Notes: generated by a model from the letters alone, not told the origin. Counted from the first letter of the stretch, positions 23,471-34,789 are shown. The stretch is DNA of 64,000 nt from Cyrtodaria siliqua (GCA_037043455.1 JAWPHD010003243.1:1-64000); one strand, 5' to 3'. Program-made: numbers and translations.

Positions 23471-23679
23471 GTGGTGAAGACAGGGTTACCGACTTGGAAC
23501 GGTCAATAGGCAATAAGGCCTACTGGTTAGCTTGAATCGATTTTATATGCGCACAATCCTCGCTATTATCCTGTCCTCAACGCCCAAATAGACAAAACAG
23601 TGTAAACAAAACTACATCCCATCAAAAGGAATTCTCTAACAATAAAGTCCACATCCTGAGAAACTAACTAAAGAAACAC
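23471..23679 (+). mobile_element. Inverted terminal segment, left copy
   Basis: Runs from GTGGTGAAGACAGGG and ACCGACTTGGAACGGTCA through CTCGCTATTATCCTGTC to CCACATCCTGAGAAACTAAC. The minus strand of 26121-26330 matches it closely. The motif ACCGACTTGGAACGGT is shared with the 22.2-22.7 kb unit, so these are subfamilies of one element type. Confidence 0.65.
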
Positions 23680-24099
23680 ATACAAAATAATAAACATCTC
23701 AGGAATTTGACATTCTCTACCGGCGTTCAATAGCGCATAACGCCGAAAAAAATGAATCAATTATTTAATTTATTTATTGAGAGATTGATAATGATAAAAC
23801 AAGTCAAAAAGAGACCACTATTGTTATCACGGCAAACTTGCAACTATCAGCAAAGGGAGGTAAGAATAACAACTTAGTGATGGGAGGTAACCACTATAGA
23901 AAATGGTAGTTCTTAAAACAGTGACAATTCTTTATGGTAATTTCACTGTTTGAAAGAGTGAGACATCAATTTTATTTTACTGAAAAAGTAGATGGAAAAG
24001 TCGATCGGGAAATGTAGCATTCAAGGACATAGTCAACCAAAAGCATGTACAGAATGCGCATAGATGAATAAAAGGAAAGACAGATATAAAATGTTTGAC

Positions 24100-24350
24100 A
24101 ATAGGGCTACCGTCATGGAACAAACAATGCAGCAATAATAGGCAATATATGTGTAAAACATTATTAAATGATCATGTATATATTAATATAAAAAAAGCCT
24201 TAGTGTACAACAAGACAATGTTTAAGACAAGCATCAGACGATACCGTCCATTGAGGATCTTTGTAGACGTCATAATAGGGTCAACAGTCTGCCCTGTCAT
24301 CGCACAATCAAAAAGGAAGTCATAGTCGCGAACAGTAAATGGGTAATTAA
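24100..24350 (-). pseudogene. Reverse transcriptase C-terminal fragment, copy 2
   Basis: On the minus strand it reads PFTVRDYDFLFDCAMTGQ then VDPIMTST, matching the last 30 residues of copies 1 and 3. It then runs through a shortened 3' region to ACCGTCATGGAAC. An internal deletion has removed most of the inverted terminal unit. Confidence 0.55.
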
Positions 24351-24659
24351 ATAATATAATTTACAGGAAAGCATAACATAAATGTTGCTATTTATATTTT
24401 CAGTATTATTTCATTCATATTTGTTTTGTTTTGTTTTGATGTTAGATTGATATTATCTTTTTTGTCAATTATTTTTTCCATTTTTCCATTTATATTCGGT
24501 ATTGTAATTTGATTTCTATAATAAAGTGCTCATGTGAAGAGTTGTAGGAACCAATCAGATTTATTCCTTATTAAATTCATGCATGCATATTTGCACAATT
24601 AAGCTTTAACAATTGTTGTCTTGTACAGGGCTCAAACCCTCATCGCCAGCACGACAAGA

Positions 24660-25440
24660 AAGATCATAGACACACATCAAACGCCACCGTCCCAATAGGT
24701 TTTAGGTAGGCGTCATCATAGGATCCACATACTGTCCGGTCATCGTACAATAAAAGAGGAAAGCATAGTGGCGAACTGTAAAAGGGTCCACCACCAAGCA
24801 TGCAGTACGTTGCAAAATGAGAGGGTCATAACCTCTTTTAACAATCTTTTTAACAAGTTCAACAAAGATAGTACGAAAGTGATCATGATCAAGAATCTTA
24901 TGAAGTTTATAAATCACATCACCATAGAAGTCAGATTGTGATAGTCCTTGTCGCAGAAGAGTCCTTAATTACTTTTATTACTTTTGTTACGATAATAAAA
25001 TTTTGCAACGGTTTTACGAAGTTTATGGCAACGGTAACCCTGATTGAGTAGCTTTTTAGTTATACAAAGATTACGAATATTGAAGTCCTCAACTCGAGTA
25101 CAAGCTCTTGAAAAACGAATAAGCTGTGACACATACAGCCCATAAGAATTTGCTCGGGGAACATCCCCATCCAAGTGGGGATAATTAACAATGTCAAAAT
25201 TAAAATCATCTCTCTTGTCATAAATTTTGCTAATTATTTCACCATTTTTAATCGAGAGATCTAAATCAAGAAAAGAAGCGTTATTATAAGATATATTAGC
25301 TTTGTTAAGCTGAAGTTCTTTAGGACAAATATTATTAACCTTAGTTGGAAAGAAAGGGTTGTCAATGTTCAACATGTCATTCTGATACCGAGAGGTGTCA
25401 TTAAAGGCTTCAATAACATCTGCCTGAAAATATTTAAGTT
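24660..25440 (-). pseudogene. 5'-truncated reverse transcriptase, copy 3, with a mutated catalytic box
   Basis: Read from 25440 down: QADVIEAFNDTSR, then YQND (25376-25387), MLNIDNPFF, ELQLNKANISYNNASFLDLD, KIYDKRDDFNFDIVNYPHLD, GDVPRANSYGLYVSQLIRFS. A stop or deletion near 24950-24965 follows, and the frame resumes as QSDFYGDVIYKLHKI and ACLVVDPFTVRHYAFLF. The polymerase box of such enzymes is [YF]xDD; here the first aspartate is asparagine, so this copy is dead even apart from its breaks. The palm and finger regions upstream are missing, a typical 5' truncation. The family is likely Penelope-like or a related RT lineage; no GIY-YIG nuclease is seen. Confidence 0.75.
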
Positions 25441-25510
25441 TTCATAATCAGTCTACTAAAGTGTAGCATGCTGAAATTAGTATATGTATATTAGGAATAA
25501 AAGTTTCATC

Positions 25511-25600
25511 AGCTTCTATAGCGCAGTTGATTGAGGCGTCGTGTTAGTGCCGGGGAAGACAGGGTTCAAGCCAGCTAATTTACTTTTCCTTTTTTTTCCT
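25511..25600 (+). mobile_element. tRNA-like sequence (SINE head) with a T-run
   Basis: An A-box-like TATAGCGCAGTTGATTGAGG and a B-box-like GGGTTCAAGCC lie at plausible spacing, followed by TTTTCC and a run of eight T that could stop RNA polymerase III. The acceptor stem does not pair well, so I call it tRNA-derived, not a tRNA gene. Confidence 0.5.
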
Positions 25601-25897
25601 TTTAAATTTCAGCATTATTTTGGTTTTCATTATTGCAAATGGTCAGGTAGCAATGAACAGTTCCTTTACATTTTTCACTTTGATAACACAATATTATAAT
25701 TACACATGGTAGCAGCGAAAGTGTAAATGTGTTGTAATTCAGACGCTAACGCACACGTATCCCTTACATGTGAACAATTATATGTCTGTGTTGATGTGCA
25801 ATTCTAGCACGTCGTGTTACAATGGTGAATTGTTATGAATATGTAAGGCATTTCAAGGTATTTGAACAGAAAGAAGCGAGGTCGCCCACATTGATTT

Positions 25898-26091
25898 AAA
25901 ATGCTTGTCAGGAAGAACTGGTGGTAACAATCAGGAAGAATGTAAGAAAAACGGTCGTGGCGTGTTTATGTCTCCGTGACAATATTTTTTTTTTCAATAT
26001 TGTTTAACACCCGTGACTTTATATATTATTAAGTTAACTTCTTGTCTCTCGGCAGCTATTTTACGCTTGCGTAAAATCTTGCTTGTTTTAT
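25898..26091 (+). repeat. Direct repeat flanking a retroelement terminal segment, copy 1
   Basis: The motifs GGAAGAA, ACGGTCGTGGCGTGTT, ATGTCTC, GACAATATT and CTCTCGGCAGC, then TTTTACGCTTG, recur in order at 26336-26573. The terminal segment 26121-26330 lies between the two copies. Confidence 0.7.
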
Positions 26092-26120
26092 ACTTTATAT
26101 AGCTTTACAACAACATCTTA

Positions 26121-26330
26121 GTGTTTCGTGGGTTAGTTTCTCAGGATGTGGACTTTACTGTTAGCGAATTCCTTTGGATGGGATGTAGTTTTGTTTAAAT
26201 TGTATTGTCCATTTGGGCGCTGAAGACAGGATAATAGCGAGGATTGTGTATACATAAATTCGATTCAAGCTAACATGTAGGCCTTATTACCTACTTACCG
26301 TTCCAAGTCGGTAACCCTGTCTTCACCACC
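26121..26330 (-). mobile_element. Inverted terminal segment, right copy
   Basis: This is the reverse complement of 23471-23679 at roughly 85-90% identity by eye. The decayed RT copies 2 and 3 lie between the two segments, the layout expected of a retroelement with inverted terminal repeats or of nested insertions. Confidence 0.65.
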
Positions 26331-26335
26331 ATTTC

Positions 26336-26573
26336 AAAATGTTTAGTAGGAAGAGCTGAGAGTAAACATTGAGAAGAATGTGTCTGGTAAAAATAAACGG
26401 TCGTGGCGTGTTGATGTCTCTGCGACAATATTTGTTTTCAATATTGTTTTAAGACCCGTGACTTGATCTATTATTATCTTATTTTTTTGTATCCAGCTGC
26501 TACCCAGATATATGCCTTTTCTCTCGGCAGCGATTTTACGCTTGGGTAAAACCTTGCTTGTTTCATTCTGATA
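26336..26573 (+). repeat. Direct repeat flanking a retroelement terminal segment, copy 2
   Basis: Same ordered motifs as 25898-26091, with about 40 extra bases in the middle. A 146-codon minus-strand frame crosses it (26343-26783), but I recognise nothing in that frame and the repeat argues against a gene. Confidence 0.65.
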
Positions 26574-28018
26574 TTCATATTGCGCTAACTTTGTGTGAAT
26601 CTGAGTGTCAGATAAACGTTCATAAGCGAAACCAAGCGTTACGTCATATAATACTGACAACGTATTCGGTAAGAAATTAACCTGGCATTTATTTGGTTGT
26701 TTGAAGGGCCCCTTATGTTCACGGTGGTTTTTGCTGGCGTGAGGAAGCGCTGACATATGTGTTTGAGAGAAAGTACGCGTCATCTTGACCTGACGTAAGA
26801 CCTGTACGTCCTTGATTAGGACGGTTCTTTCTCAATAAGTCTCTCTCAGACGTTGCAATAGTCTTGTTATAGTGCATTTATACGCGCTCAGATGGACATA
26901 AACCATACGCTGCGAAATCTGGTTCAACAGCTATCTGAGGGCGTCTCAATCTCCTCTTTACCTAAACGTGGCATGAAGAAAACCTTACACAATTTGACAA
27001 AAAAACGCTGGATTCTTGATAAATGATCCCGTGCGACAAAATTAAGACAAAAAGTGGCATGTGTTCCCAAGTACATATGCCGGACACGTGTTCTCAGAAG
27101 CATCTGTTAAATGTTGTTTTCATGCTTTGCTTAAGAATAATGTTCAAAAGGAACCATAGTGAAGGTATCGGTGACGATTTTCAATCACTGGTAAATTAAC
27201 AAAAGAGTGTTTGAACAAATAACACTTCATATATACTTAGCTAAATAGTTGCGTTTCCTTAAGTATATAGTCTAAGCATGCTCACAAGTAAGGGAATTTA
27301 ACATATGGCTTATTACAGCACCATCACTACAACTGCAGGTCCTTCCTCTTGAATAGAAATTAGATTTTCAATTCATGAAAAATAGAACAATCATTTAATT
27401 TATTATGGTCCTATAGAAATCATTGCACCCACACCAGTTTATTTGGTCAAACATGATTTTTACACTCGATATATTGGGTCCTTACCATGCTTTTGGGTCC
27501 TCAATCTGCCTGTTGGGTATTGGCCTAATTATTCAACGACCCAATAATACATGCATGTTCAACAGAACTACATTTTCCTAATTAGGCCTCTCGCACATAA
27601 TTTATTTTACACGTTTATTGGGACCCTGAGTAGGGGTTATCTCGCCTTGATAGTTTGCTAAGTGTGTATATATACTGTTTATCCAATCAGAGTTCAGGTC
27701 AGAGTTCAGGACCCAATACATTGGGAAATTCACAATGACCCAATAAACTAGTGATGCGGTATATATATATATATATTAACAAGACCCAGCAAAAATGTTG
27801 GGTCAGACCCAGCATTATCGTTTGAGAATAAAAGGCGTTAACAGTTGAATTATCCGTTAAGTTACGACTATATAGGGATACATAAGTACCCGCAGGTGTA
27901 CTTAATTCATAAAAAAATACCAAACACATATATACACACTATTTCATGGTGGTCGCAATAAATGTGTTCAAATTGAGAGACCCAGTATCCTGGTGACTTT
28001 AAGTATATAAATATATAT

Positions 28019-28021
<3 letters not shown>
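26574..28021. other. Gene-free stretch
   Basis: AT-rich, with no recognisable coding sequence. Short repeated phrases such as GACCCAATA and ATTGGGTC recur at about 27460-27810 in both orientations, suggesting a decayed element. A (TA)n run sits at about 27762-27776. Confidence 0.5.

Positions 28022-28093
<72 letters not shown>
28022..28093. repeat. (AG)n microsatellite
   Basis: About 36 uninterrupted AG dinucleotides are followed by a run of G. The minus-strand frame reads only alternating Ser-Leu and is not a gene. Confidence 0.98.
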
Positions 28094-28101
<8 letters not shown>

Positions 28102-28461
28102 CTCACGGAACCGTTGTTTGAGGGACATCCGCCGGCGTCAGACCCACGGATGGGGGACTAACAATTATTGAAAAACATTTGGGGGACATTTTTAGGTCCC
28201 CCAAATGACATCGCTTTAAACAGTGCATTAAGTTCTCATTCGCTCAGATTTCATTTTTCTCTGGAGTCCCCAAAAAAACTGAAAATTCTATGCGAGAGAG
28301 TATCTCACTGTTGAGTTAACTCCCATGGGTTAATTGGGCTAACTCCCTTAGGCCAGCAAGACTTTTACAGCGAAAAAATCCGAAGCGCACCGGCTGATCA
28401 TATGATCATACAGACGTTTGTTTACTGTTCCTACGTTTGTATTGAAAATCAAGCGTCCAAG

Positions 28462-28524
28462 ATGATCAAGACTGAATATATCAGAATTCCGTATCCGGTG
28501 TCGCTGCTGCTTGAAAATGTGAAG
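28462..28524 (+). CDS. Candidate first coding exon (21 codons)
   Basis: An ATG opens MIKTEYIRIPYPVSLLLENV plus K, ending exactly at AAG followed by GTAATT, a fair splice donor. The upstream 100 bp are less AT-rich. A possible acceptor (TTGGGTTTTTCAG) lies at about 29683, with a donor GTAAGC at about 29756, but the phase-matching frame there soon stops. I do not recognise the peptide, and this is weak evidence for a gene. Confidence 0.2.
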
Positions 28525-29006
28525 GTAATTTAACTTGTTTCAGTCATAAGACAGTGACGAAGACGTAATGATGTTTACTAGTTTGAAGCCTTCAAACCGT
28601 GTGCTACATCGTGGAATCTTGATTCATAAAGGAGAAAGTTTTCTATATGACAATGCTTCCGTCACAATCTACTAGCCATGACAGAGCATCCGCCATTGTG
28701 GATTTTCTATGTGCCTCTACATCTACATGGGTACGTTGAACTGTATCTTTATCTAGTTTACGTTGAAGTAACCAATACCGGCTTATATTCAAGGGGTTGG
28801 AATTGCGCATGAGAAAACTGCTGGTTCACTGAGGTTTTGTCAATGCTGCTCTAAAGCAATCAACATGGGTAATGTCCTGGGGAAGAAACCGTGTTTGTAG
28901 ATGTCTGAATAAGTTGAATACTGTCTGTACTTGAATGATATATTTGCTCACAATTGCAGGCCTCCTAGTGAAATCCTTTAAAACCTTTATTTTGTCTGAA
29001 AAACCT

Positions 29007-29518
29007 TTAAAGGGACAATGTCCGTAACATTTAGTTTATAAAACACACACTAATTATGTTCGTAAACATTACAAACTAAACATTATTGAATATTTACTAA
29101 TTAAAAGCAAGATTGACGGAATTCAACCACGGTACAAAAAAAAGAAAAAACACTTTGTGCGTTTGAACTCGCAGCCCAATCTAAAATTACACTCACAGTA
29201 ATAATAGTGATCGTGAAGTAGTCGACATCGCTGCCAGCTGAGCTAAGTGGGCTATACATATTACGCAATACATACTATGGTGAAAACCTAATGCGCTAAT
29301 GGAAGTCACGTGATCGCAGAAAAGGTAAATATTGTGTGTCCCACTTTTTTTACAAATAATAATTAAAAAAGTTCTTTTTATTAAAACTCACAAATGTATT
29401 ACAACAGAGTTCTTAGAATCTATGCTCATGTTTTCATGTATACATTTCACTGAATAAAAGTCAGACAGTTATTTGGTTATGCTCAATATCTGCTTACTTA
29501 CGGACAGTGTCCCTTTAA
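29007..29518. mobile_element. TTAA-flanked MITE with 21/22-bp terminal inverted repeats
   Basis: The left end TTAAAGGGACAATGTCCGTA and the right end TACGGACAGTGTCCCTTTAA pair with one mismatch. TTAA is present at both junctions, the target duplication of piggyBac-type transposons. It is about 504 bp between the TTAA copies and has no coding capacity. A tRNA-like segment lies inside it on the minus strand. Confidence 0.8.
29150..29255 (-). other. tRNA-like (A-box/B-box) segment inside the MITE
   Basis: The minus strand reads TTAGCTCAGCTGGCAGCG (A-box-like) and, about 60 bases on, GCGAGTTCAAACGC (B-box-like). It may be a captured SINE or tRNA remnant. It is not a plausible functional tRNA because the stems do not close. 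Confidence 0.5.
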
Positions 29519-30669
29519 AAGCCTGTAATTTTCTCTTGAAAGCTTTTTTGTTTCTTTCTATTTGTTAGTTACTGAATAAATGATCCATTCTGCATTACAT
29601 TAATCAGAATCAAATGATTGAAGCTATTAGAAATTGACAGTTATGTATGTAATACTACTTCATGCCATCTTGGGTTTTTCAGAATGTTGTTGCCTTTGTC
29701 AGACCATTGTGGGATCCATAAGATCTACTCCCAAAGTGGAACCTATAATGGTCTGGTAAGCATGCAGCATTTCTGAGACGCAGGGTTCACAATAAGAACC
29801 GGCCGCCGGCCGAAATGACCGCTACAAATGGCATTTGGGTCGGTTCAAAATCGTTCAAAAAAAAAGAGGACAGTGACATGGATACAGGGCTTTTTTTCAT
29901 GATTTTGGGAACATGACCCGTACCCCTTGAATTGGGAATTTTAGCGCTATTTTTCATAAAATTGGGAATTTTAGCGCGATTTTTAATAAAATTCGGAAAA
30001 ATATAAAATAAAGCATTCCATTCATAATTATATCTTTAATACTGTTTTTTGTACACCAAGATAAACAGAAGCATTTAAAAGCTTTTGAACCCCAATCACT
30101 GGATTGGCACACTTATATATATATTAAATTGGGATTTTTTTCCTCTTAATTTGGAAAAAAAAATATGTTTTGGCATTGGAAATATGACCGAATTTCGGCT
30201 ATAAAAACAGCCAAAAAAAACCCTGGGATAGTATGTGTTATTGAACTTTGTAAAGATAATGGTAAGTATTTGTTGTTGACTTTTGTAGTTATGTGGATAT
30301 GTGTTGTTGAAGTTTGGTAAATAAATATAATTGTCAAGATACTGCACTACCTCTAAATACAGATACAGATACTGCACTGCAGTACTTGTATCTGCATATA
30401 GAGGAATATTGCTTATAAAATTGCACTTTAAAGTGTGATTTAAAAGGCATTCAAAATAGCCCAAAATGCAGGAAATGACGCGCTCAATTTCAAAAAAAAA
30501 TCAATGGAGAACCCCCGTATCCCCCGCCTAGGCCTGTTACCTTTTCAAAAAGGCCTGTTCAACCACCAAAGTTATTTAGAACCCTGAGATGAAGTGAGAA
30601 CTAAAAACCTAAAAACCTTTTATTTACTAAAAACCAACCTTTATAACAATAGCATGTACAACAGACTGA
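29519..30669. repeat. Decayed dispersed-repeat region, no gene
   Basis: Short direct repeats such as AATTGGGAATTTTAGCGC at about 29933-29985, runs of A, and phrases bounded by AGGGTTCACAATAAGAACC suggest decayed repeats. Frames on either strand are AT-driven and unconvincing. Confidence 0.45.
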
Positions 30670-31178
30670 GTATAATAAAGCATGTGCAAATGTATTATAA
30701 TAAAACCTATTGTCGATATACTCCGACATCAACAACAGGGCTGAGATATCTGGCGTCATGTTTATTGACCACAAAGCTTCCAGAGCTGTAGATAAGCTGA
30801 GTTTTTGAGTATATTACTCATACTTTTTTTTACAAAAACCCTTATTTTTGTAAAATTGTGAGTATCATAACTCATCAACTTACGACAAATACTCATAACT
30901 TTTAAAAATCATGAGTATTATATTTGTATGTAATTATCTTGTGGAACAGTTTATTCCATATTTAGTTCCAAGCATGTGTCTAATATATATACTCAATTGC
31001 AAAAGAAACTGGACACTTTGAAAAATTTACTTTACACCTTATCCTCTTCATCAAGCGACAGGACAACTGGGGACATGTTAATTGACAGGTCGCCAGTACT
31101 TGGATATCTCCGCCCTAGTGTTGATGTCGGAGTATATTGACAATATGTTATAACATAGTTGCATGTGTTTTATTATAC
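30670..31178. mobile_element. Inverted repeat of about 95-bp arms around about 315 bp
   Basis: The arms at 30670-30765 and 31081-31178 share ATATACTCCGACATCAACA, GAGATATC and TAATAAA in inverted order. The spacer holds repeated ACTCATAA/GAGTAT words. This fits a foldback MITE. No target duplication could be fixed. Confidence 0.55.
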
Positions 31179-31224
31179 AGTGACACATGCTGTTGTTTAT
31201 CCGAGATATCGTTTTGGTTTGATT

Positions 31225-31440
31225 GAATTGGATAAATGATTGACAACTGGCAACATGTTAATTGGATATTCACCCACCAACATAATCAAATATACATGTC
31301 CTTGGGTTGGCCTATCGAGTTTTTTGTTGTCGTCAGATATTAAAAAAGGCCACTACGCCACATGGAGGTACATGTATATAGGAAAATGAAAGCTGAACCG
31401 CTTGAAGGATTGTTTTTAACGTTTAAACGGTTCAGTGGGA
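31225..31440 (+). repeat. Partial third copy of the arm outer segment
   Basis: TTCACCCACCAACATAAT, TTGGGTTGGCCT, GGCCAC and CGCTTGAAGGATT recur in the same order at 31645-31815 (same orientation) and 37790-37965 (inverted). The minisatellite part is absent. Confidence 0.7.
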
Positions 31441-31859
31441 GGGCATCATTAAATGAGAATTCCAGTGTGTACCTGAGTTATTCAAATTTGGGAGACAGTG
31501 TGTCTCTTTGTTCACCAATATGGGGGACAGTTTGTCACTTAGTCCCCCAAACGTTAAGTACTCTGAACAAATTGTTACCAATTGTAGATATACATCAGGC
31601 CGGGGGCATCCATAGCTTTATGGAGAAGCTTTGTGGTCAATTGGGTATTCACCCACCAACATAATAAGAATGAGATATACATGTTCTTTGGGTTGGCCTC
31701 TATAGAGTTTGTTTTTAGTTGTCGTCAAATATTAAACATGGCCACCATGTGACTCAAGGTGTACATAGAGTTATAGAAAAATTAAAGCTGAAACCGCTTG
31801 AAGGATTTTTATTTTTAACGTTCAAATGGTTCTGAACTTATTTTATTCTAGTGAAATAT

Positions 31860-32633
31860 CATGTAGATGTTTCTAAAGTATATGCCTCTATCATGTTTAT
31901 GTACATGTATATATCTCATTAATATAGTATTGGCGGGACTGCTTCATCACGTGACATAGCATTATAAAAATGCCACATTTTTTCTTTACAGTTCATACAT
32001 AATTCATTAAAGAGGGTCTCCCAGGGGTTATTTGGAACAAGGGAACATTGCCAGTTCGACACTGCTAAAAAGGGACATTATGTGATAAATTTATATTAAT
32101 TCTTCTCTCAATCCTTTCTTCTAGAGTTACAGTATATATATAAGTAAAGAGTGCCTGTGAGTGTGAATAAAATTAATAAACACATTTAATTTGAAACAGC
32201 TATCATGCTCTTAAATAACCAAAATGTTATAACCAATAGGGTTTATACATGTATATCAGTTAATAATTAACAATAACCGATTGCCTGCTTAATTTAAAAG
32301 ATTGTGTCTCCCTCACTTCTCCCTATTTTTTGGTCACTTCTCTCTATTTTCGTTGGAGGGAGAAGTCACTTCTCCCTAAAATCCAGGCCTTGTTTGAACC
32401 CTGATTACCAATAACAGACAATGTTCCCTTGTTCCCCAATAAAAATGGCCATGTTCCCTTGTTCCACAAAACCCCTGGGAGACCCTCTTTAATGAATTAT
32501 GTATCAACTGTAAAGAAACATTGTGACATTTTTATATTGCTATGTCACGTGATGAAGCAGTCCTGCCAATACTATATTAAGGAGATATATACATAAACAT
32601 GATAGAGGCATATACTTTAGAAACATCTACATG
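31860..32633. mobile_element. 774-bp foldback element inserted in the left arm
   Basis: The ends CATGTAGATGTTTCTAAAG and CTTTAGAAACATCTACATG are perfect inverses. Inverted homology extends about 200 bp inward (ATCACGTGACATAGCA and GAGGGTCTCCCAGGGGTT pair with the far side). ATAT flanks both ends. The right arm at about 37728-37745 preserves the uninterrupted site (GTGAAATATTATGGAACG on the minus strand). A 21-bp palindrome, AGGGAGAAGT-C-ACTTCTCCCT, lies near its centre at 32357-32377. No coding capacity. Confidence 0.85.
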
Positions 32634-32664
32634 ATATTTTATGGAACGCCAAACACGACTTTGA

Positions 32665-33215
32665 TGGTCATTTTCCATTATGATGTGGTCACTTTCATTA
32701 TGATGTGGTCACTTTCCATTATGATGTGGTCTCTTTACATTATGATGTGTTAAGTTTCTATTATGATGTGGTCACTTTCATTATGATGTGGTCAATTTTC
32801 ATTCTGATATGGTCACTTTTCATTATGATGTGGTTACTTTTCATTATCATGTGGTTACTTTGTATTATGATGTGGTCGCTTTTCATTATGGTGTGGTCAC
32901 TTTACATTATGATGTGGTCTGTTTTAGTTATGATGTGGTAAGTTTCTATTATGATGTGGTCACTTTACATTATGATGTAGTCACTTTTCATTATGATGTG
33001 GTTACTTTCCATTATGATGTGGTCGCTTTTCATTATGATGTGCTCACTTTACATTATGATGTGATAAGTTTCTATTATGATGTGGTCACTTTACATTATG
33101 ATGTGGTTACTTTCCATTATGATGTGGTCGCTTTTCATTATGATGTGGTCACTTTACATTATGATGTGGTCTGTTTTCATTATGATGTGGTAAGTTTCTA
33201 TTATGATGTGGTATG
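32665..33215 (+). repeat. 20/21-bp minisatellite, left arm (about 27 units)
   Basis: The unit is close to TATGATGTGGTCACTTTTCAT. The frames HYDVVTF and IMMWSLF are repeat artefacts. Each unit holds TGTGGTC, which fits the Runt-domain site YGYGGTY. Confidence 0.95.
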
Positions 33216-33926
33216 TGTGGTCACGTGGTTTTTCTTCAAATAGCGCCATCTATTGACACTGCTTGCGGAATTCAAAATGGCGACAATGATAGTAACTAAA
33301 TTATGTTAAAGTATCCGATGAAGCTCGTGTAAGATTTTTAGAAGAAGAGTATCTTTTCATGCGATTAACACATTGCAACAACAATTAACTATTTTACAGC
33401 GAGCTATTTTAGAAATTGTATTGCGGTGTCATGGTGCAAAACGTATGGTTTAAATTCACCGTGTATAAATCGGCATAGTCTAAAACCTGGGATGGAATGG
33501 AATTAGAATGCCATTATGGTATGAGATTTTGATTCCAATCGCATTCCATTCTGCTCTAAATTCCCATTCCATATTTTAGTCTGTGACACATGTATATGAT
33601 AAAATATGGAACGAATCTGGAAGAAAGACACTATGAAAAAGTGTGAAATAGGCTTATTAAGGGTCTATTTGATTATCTAATTATCAGGAAAGCATGGGAA
33701 CAAAAATTCAATGTGATATATCTGTAATTTTCTAAATACATATATAACCTCTAAGTATTAGCCAGGATTAAAGTCATTTCTTATGTTAAGTCTCCTAGTC
33801 GAACCCTAGATTGTTTTTCTTTTTGATTGAGACAGATGTGGTTGTTCAGTACAATTCTGGATACATCATGTATCCCCGCAGTGGTTGTTCAGTATCATCA
33901 TGAATCGTACTGAAAAATCACAGCCT

Positions 33927-34512
33927 AAGGTATTTCTAATTATGTATATTTTATATAGCTTTACAACACAATCTTAGTTTATATTTAGTTAATTTCTACG
34001 GATATGATCTGTCTTATTGTTGGCGATTTAGGGTTGTTTACGTTGTCTTTTCAATTTGGGCGCTGAAGACATGATTATAGCAATGACTGACTACACATAA
34101 AATCGAGACAAGCTAACCTTAAAGGGAGTAGATCAGGCTTTGTGGCTAAATCTATTTTAAAAAGCTATAAAATTACCAATTTAAAACAGAAAATGATATA
34201 CATGTAGATGGGAAATTAAAGGTATTTCTAATTATGTATATTTTATATAGCTTTACATTACAATCTTAGTTTATATTTAGTAAATTTCTACGGATATGAT
34301 CTGTCTTATTGTTGGCGATTTAGGGTTGTTTACGTTGTCTTTTCAATTTGGGCGCTGAAGACATGATTATAGCAATGACTGACTACACATAAAATCGAGA
34401 CAAGCTAACCTTAAAGGGAGTAGATCAGGCTTTGTGGCTAAATCTATTTTAAAAAAGCTATAAAATTACCAATTTAAAACAGAAAATGATATACATGTAG
34501 ATGGGAAATTAA
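33927..34512 (-). repeat. 292-bp tandem duplication of a retroelement terminal segment
   Basis: 33927-34218 and 34219-34512 differ at only a few positions. Both carry GCGCTGAAGACATGATTATAG and GAGACAAGCTAACCTTAAAG, related to 26121-26330. The low divergence suggests a recent duplication. Confidence 0.85.
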
Positions 34513-34789
34513 CAGTTTCTTATAATAAAACGCAATAATTAATTTAATTATAAATTACAATACGTCATGTTAGTCCTTTTGAAAAGCATTGAATAAAAAT
34601 ATACCGCCAAGTTTAAAATATAGCTATCCCTGGCACGTAACTATAGTTAGGAAATACCATCTTTTGGTTGTTTATTTTATATGATAATTGCTATTTTGTT
34701 TTGGGGTTTATTGCTCATTTATTTTATTTTAATCAATTAAATACATATCTAATGTATAACAATTCTAAAACAAATACCAATCCTGATGT

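Larger units (their letters stand above)
31620..33562 (+). mobile_element. Left arm of a giant inverted pair (20-bp minisatellite-carrying repeat)
   Basis: It runs from ATGGAGAAGCTTTGTGGTCA through TTGAAGGAT, CTAGTGAAATAT and ATGGAACGCC, then the minisatellite, GGTCACGTGG, TAGCGCCATCTATTGACACT, CACCGTGTATAAATCGGCA, and ends CTGCTCTAAATT. 36117-37978 is its reverse complement over the whole non-satellite length. It is either a foldback element with satellite-filled inverted termini or two opposite insertions of one dispersed repeat. Interrupted by 31860-32633. Confidence 0.8.

Noticed and set aside
25511..25600. Functional tRNA gene
   Set aside because: A- and B-box-like words and a T-run are present, but acceptor and anticodon stems do not pair; better seen as a SINE head.
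26343..26783. 146-residue minus-strand frame
   Set aside because: It overlaps a direct-repeat copy, shows no recognisable motif and has no supporting splice or promoter signals.
27907..28128. Minus-strand Ser-Leu repeat protein
   Set aside because: It is the translation of an (AG)n microsatellite.
32705..33243. HYDVV / IMMWS repeat proteins (also 36664-37742 on the other strand)
   Set aside because: Artefacts of the 20/21-bp minisatellite; frames shift wherever unit length changes.
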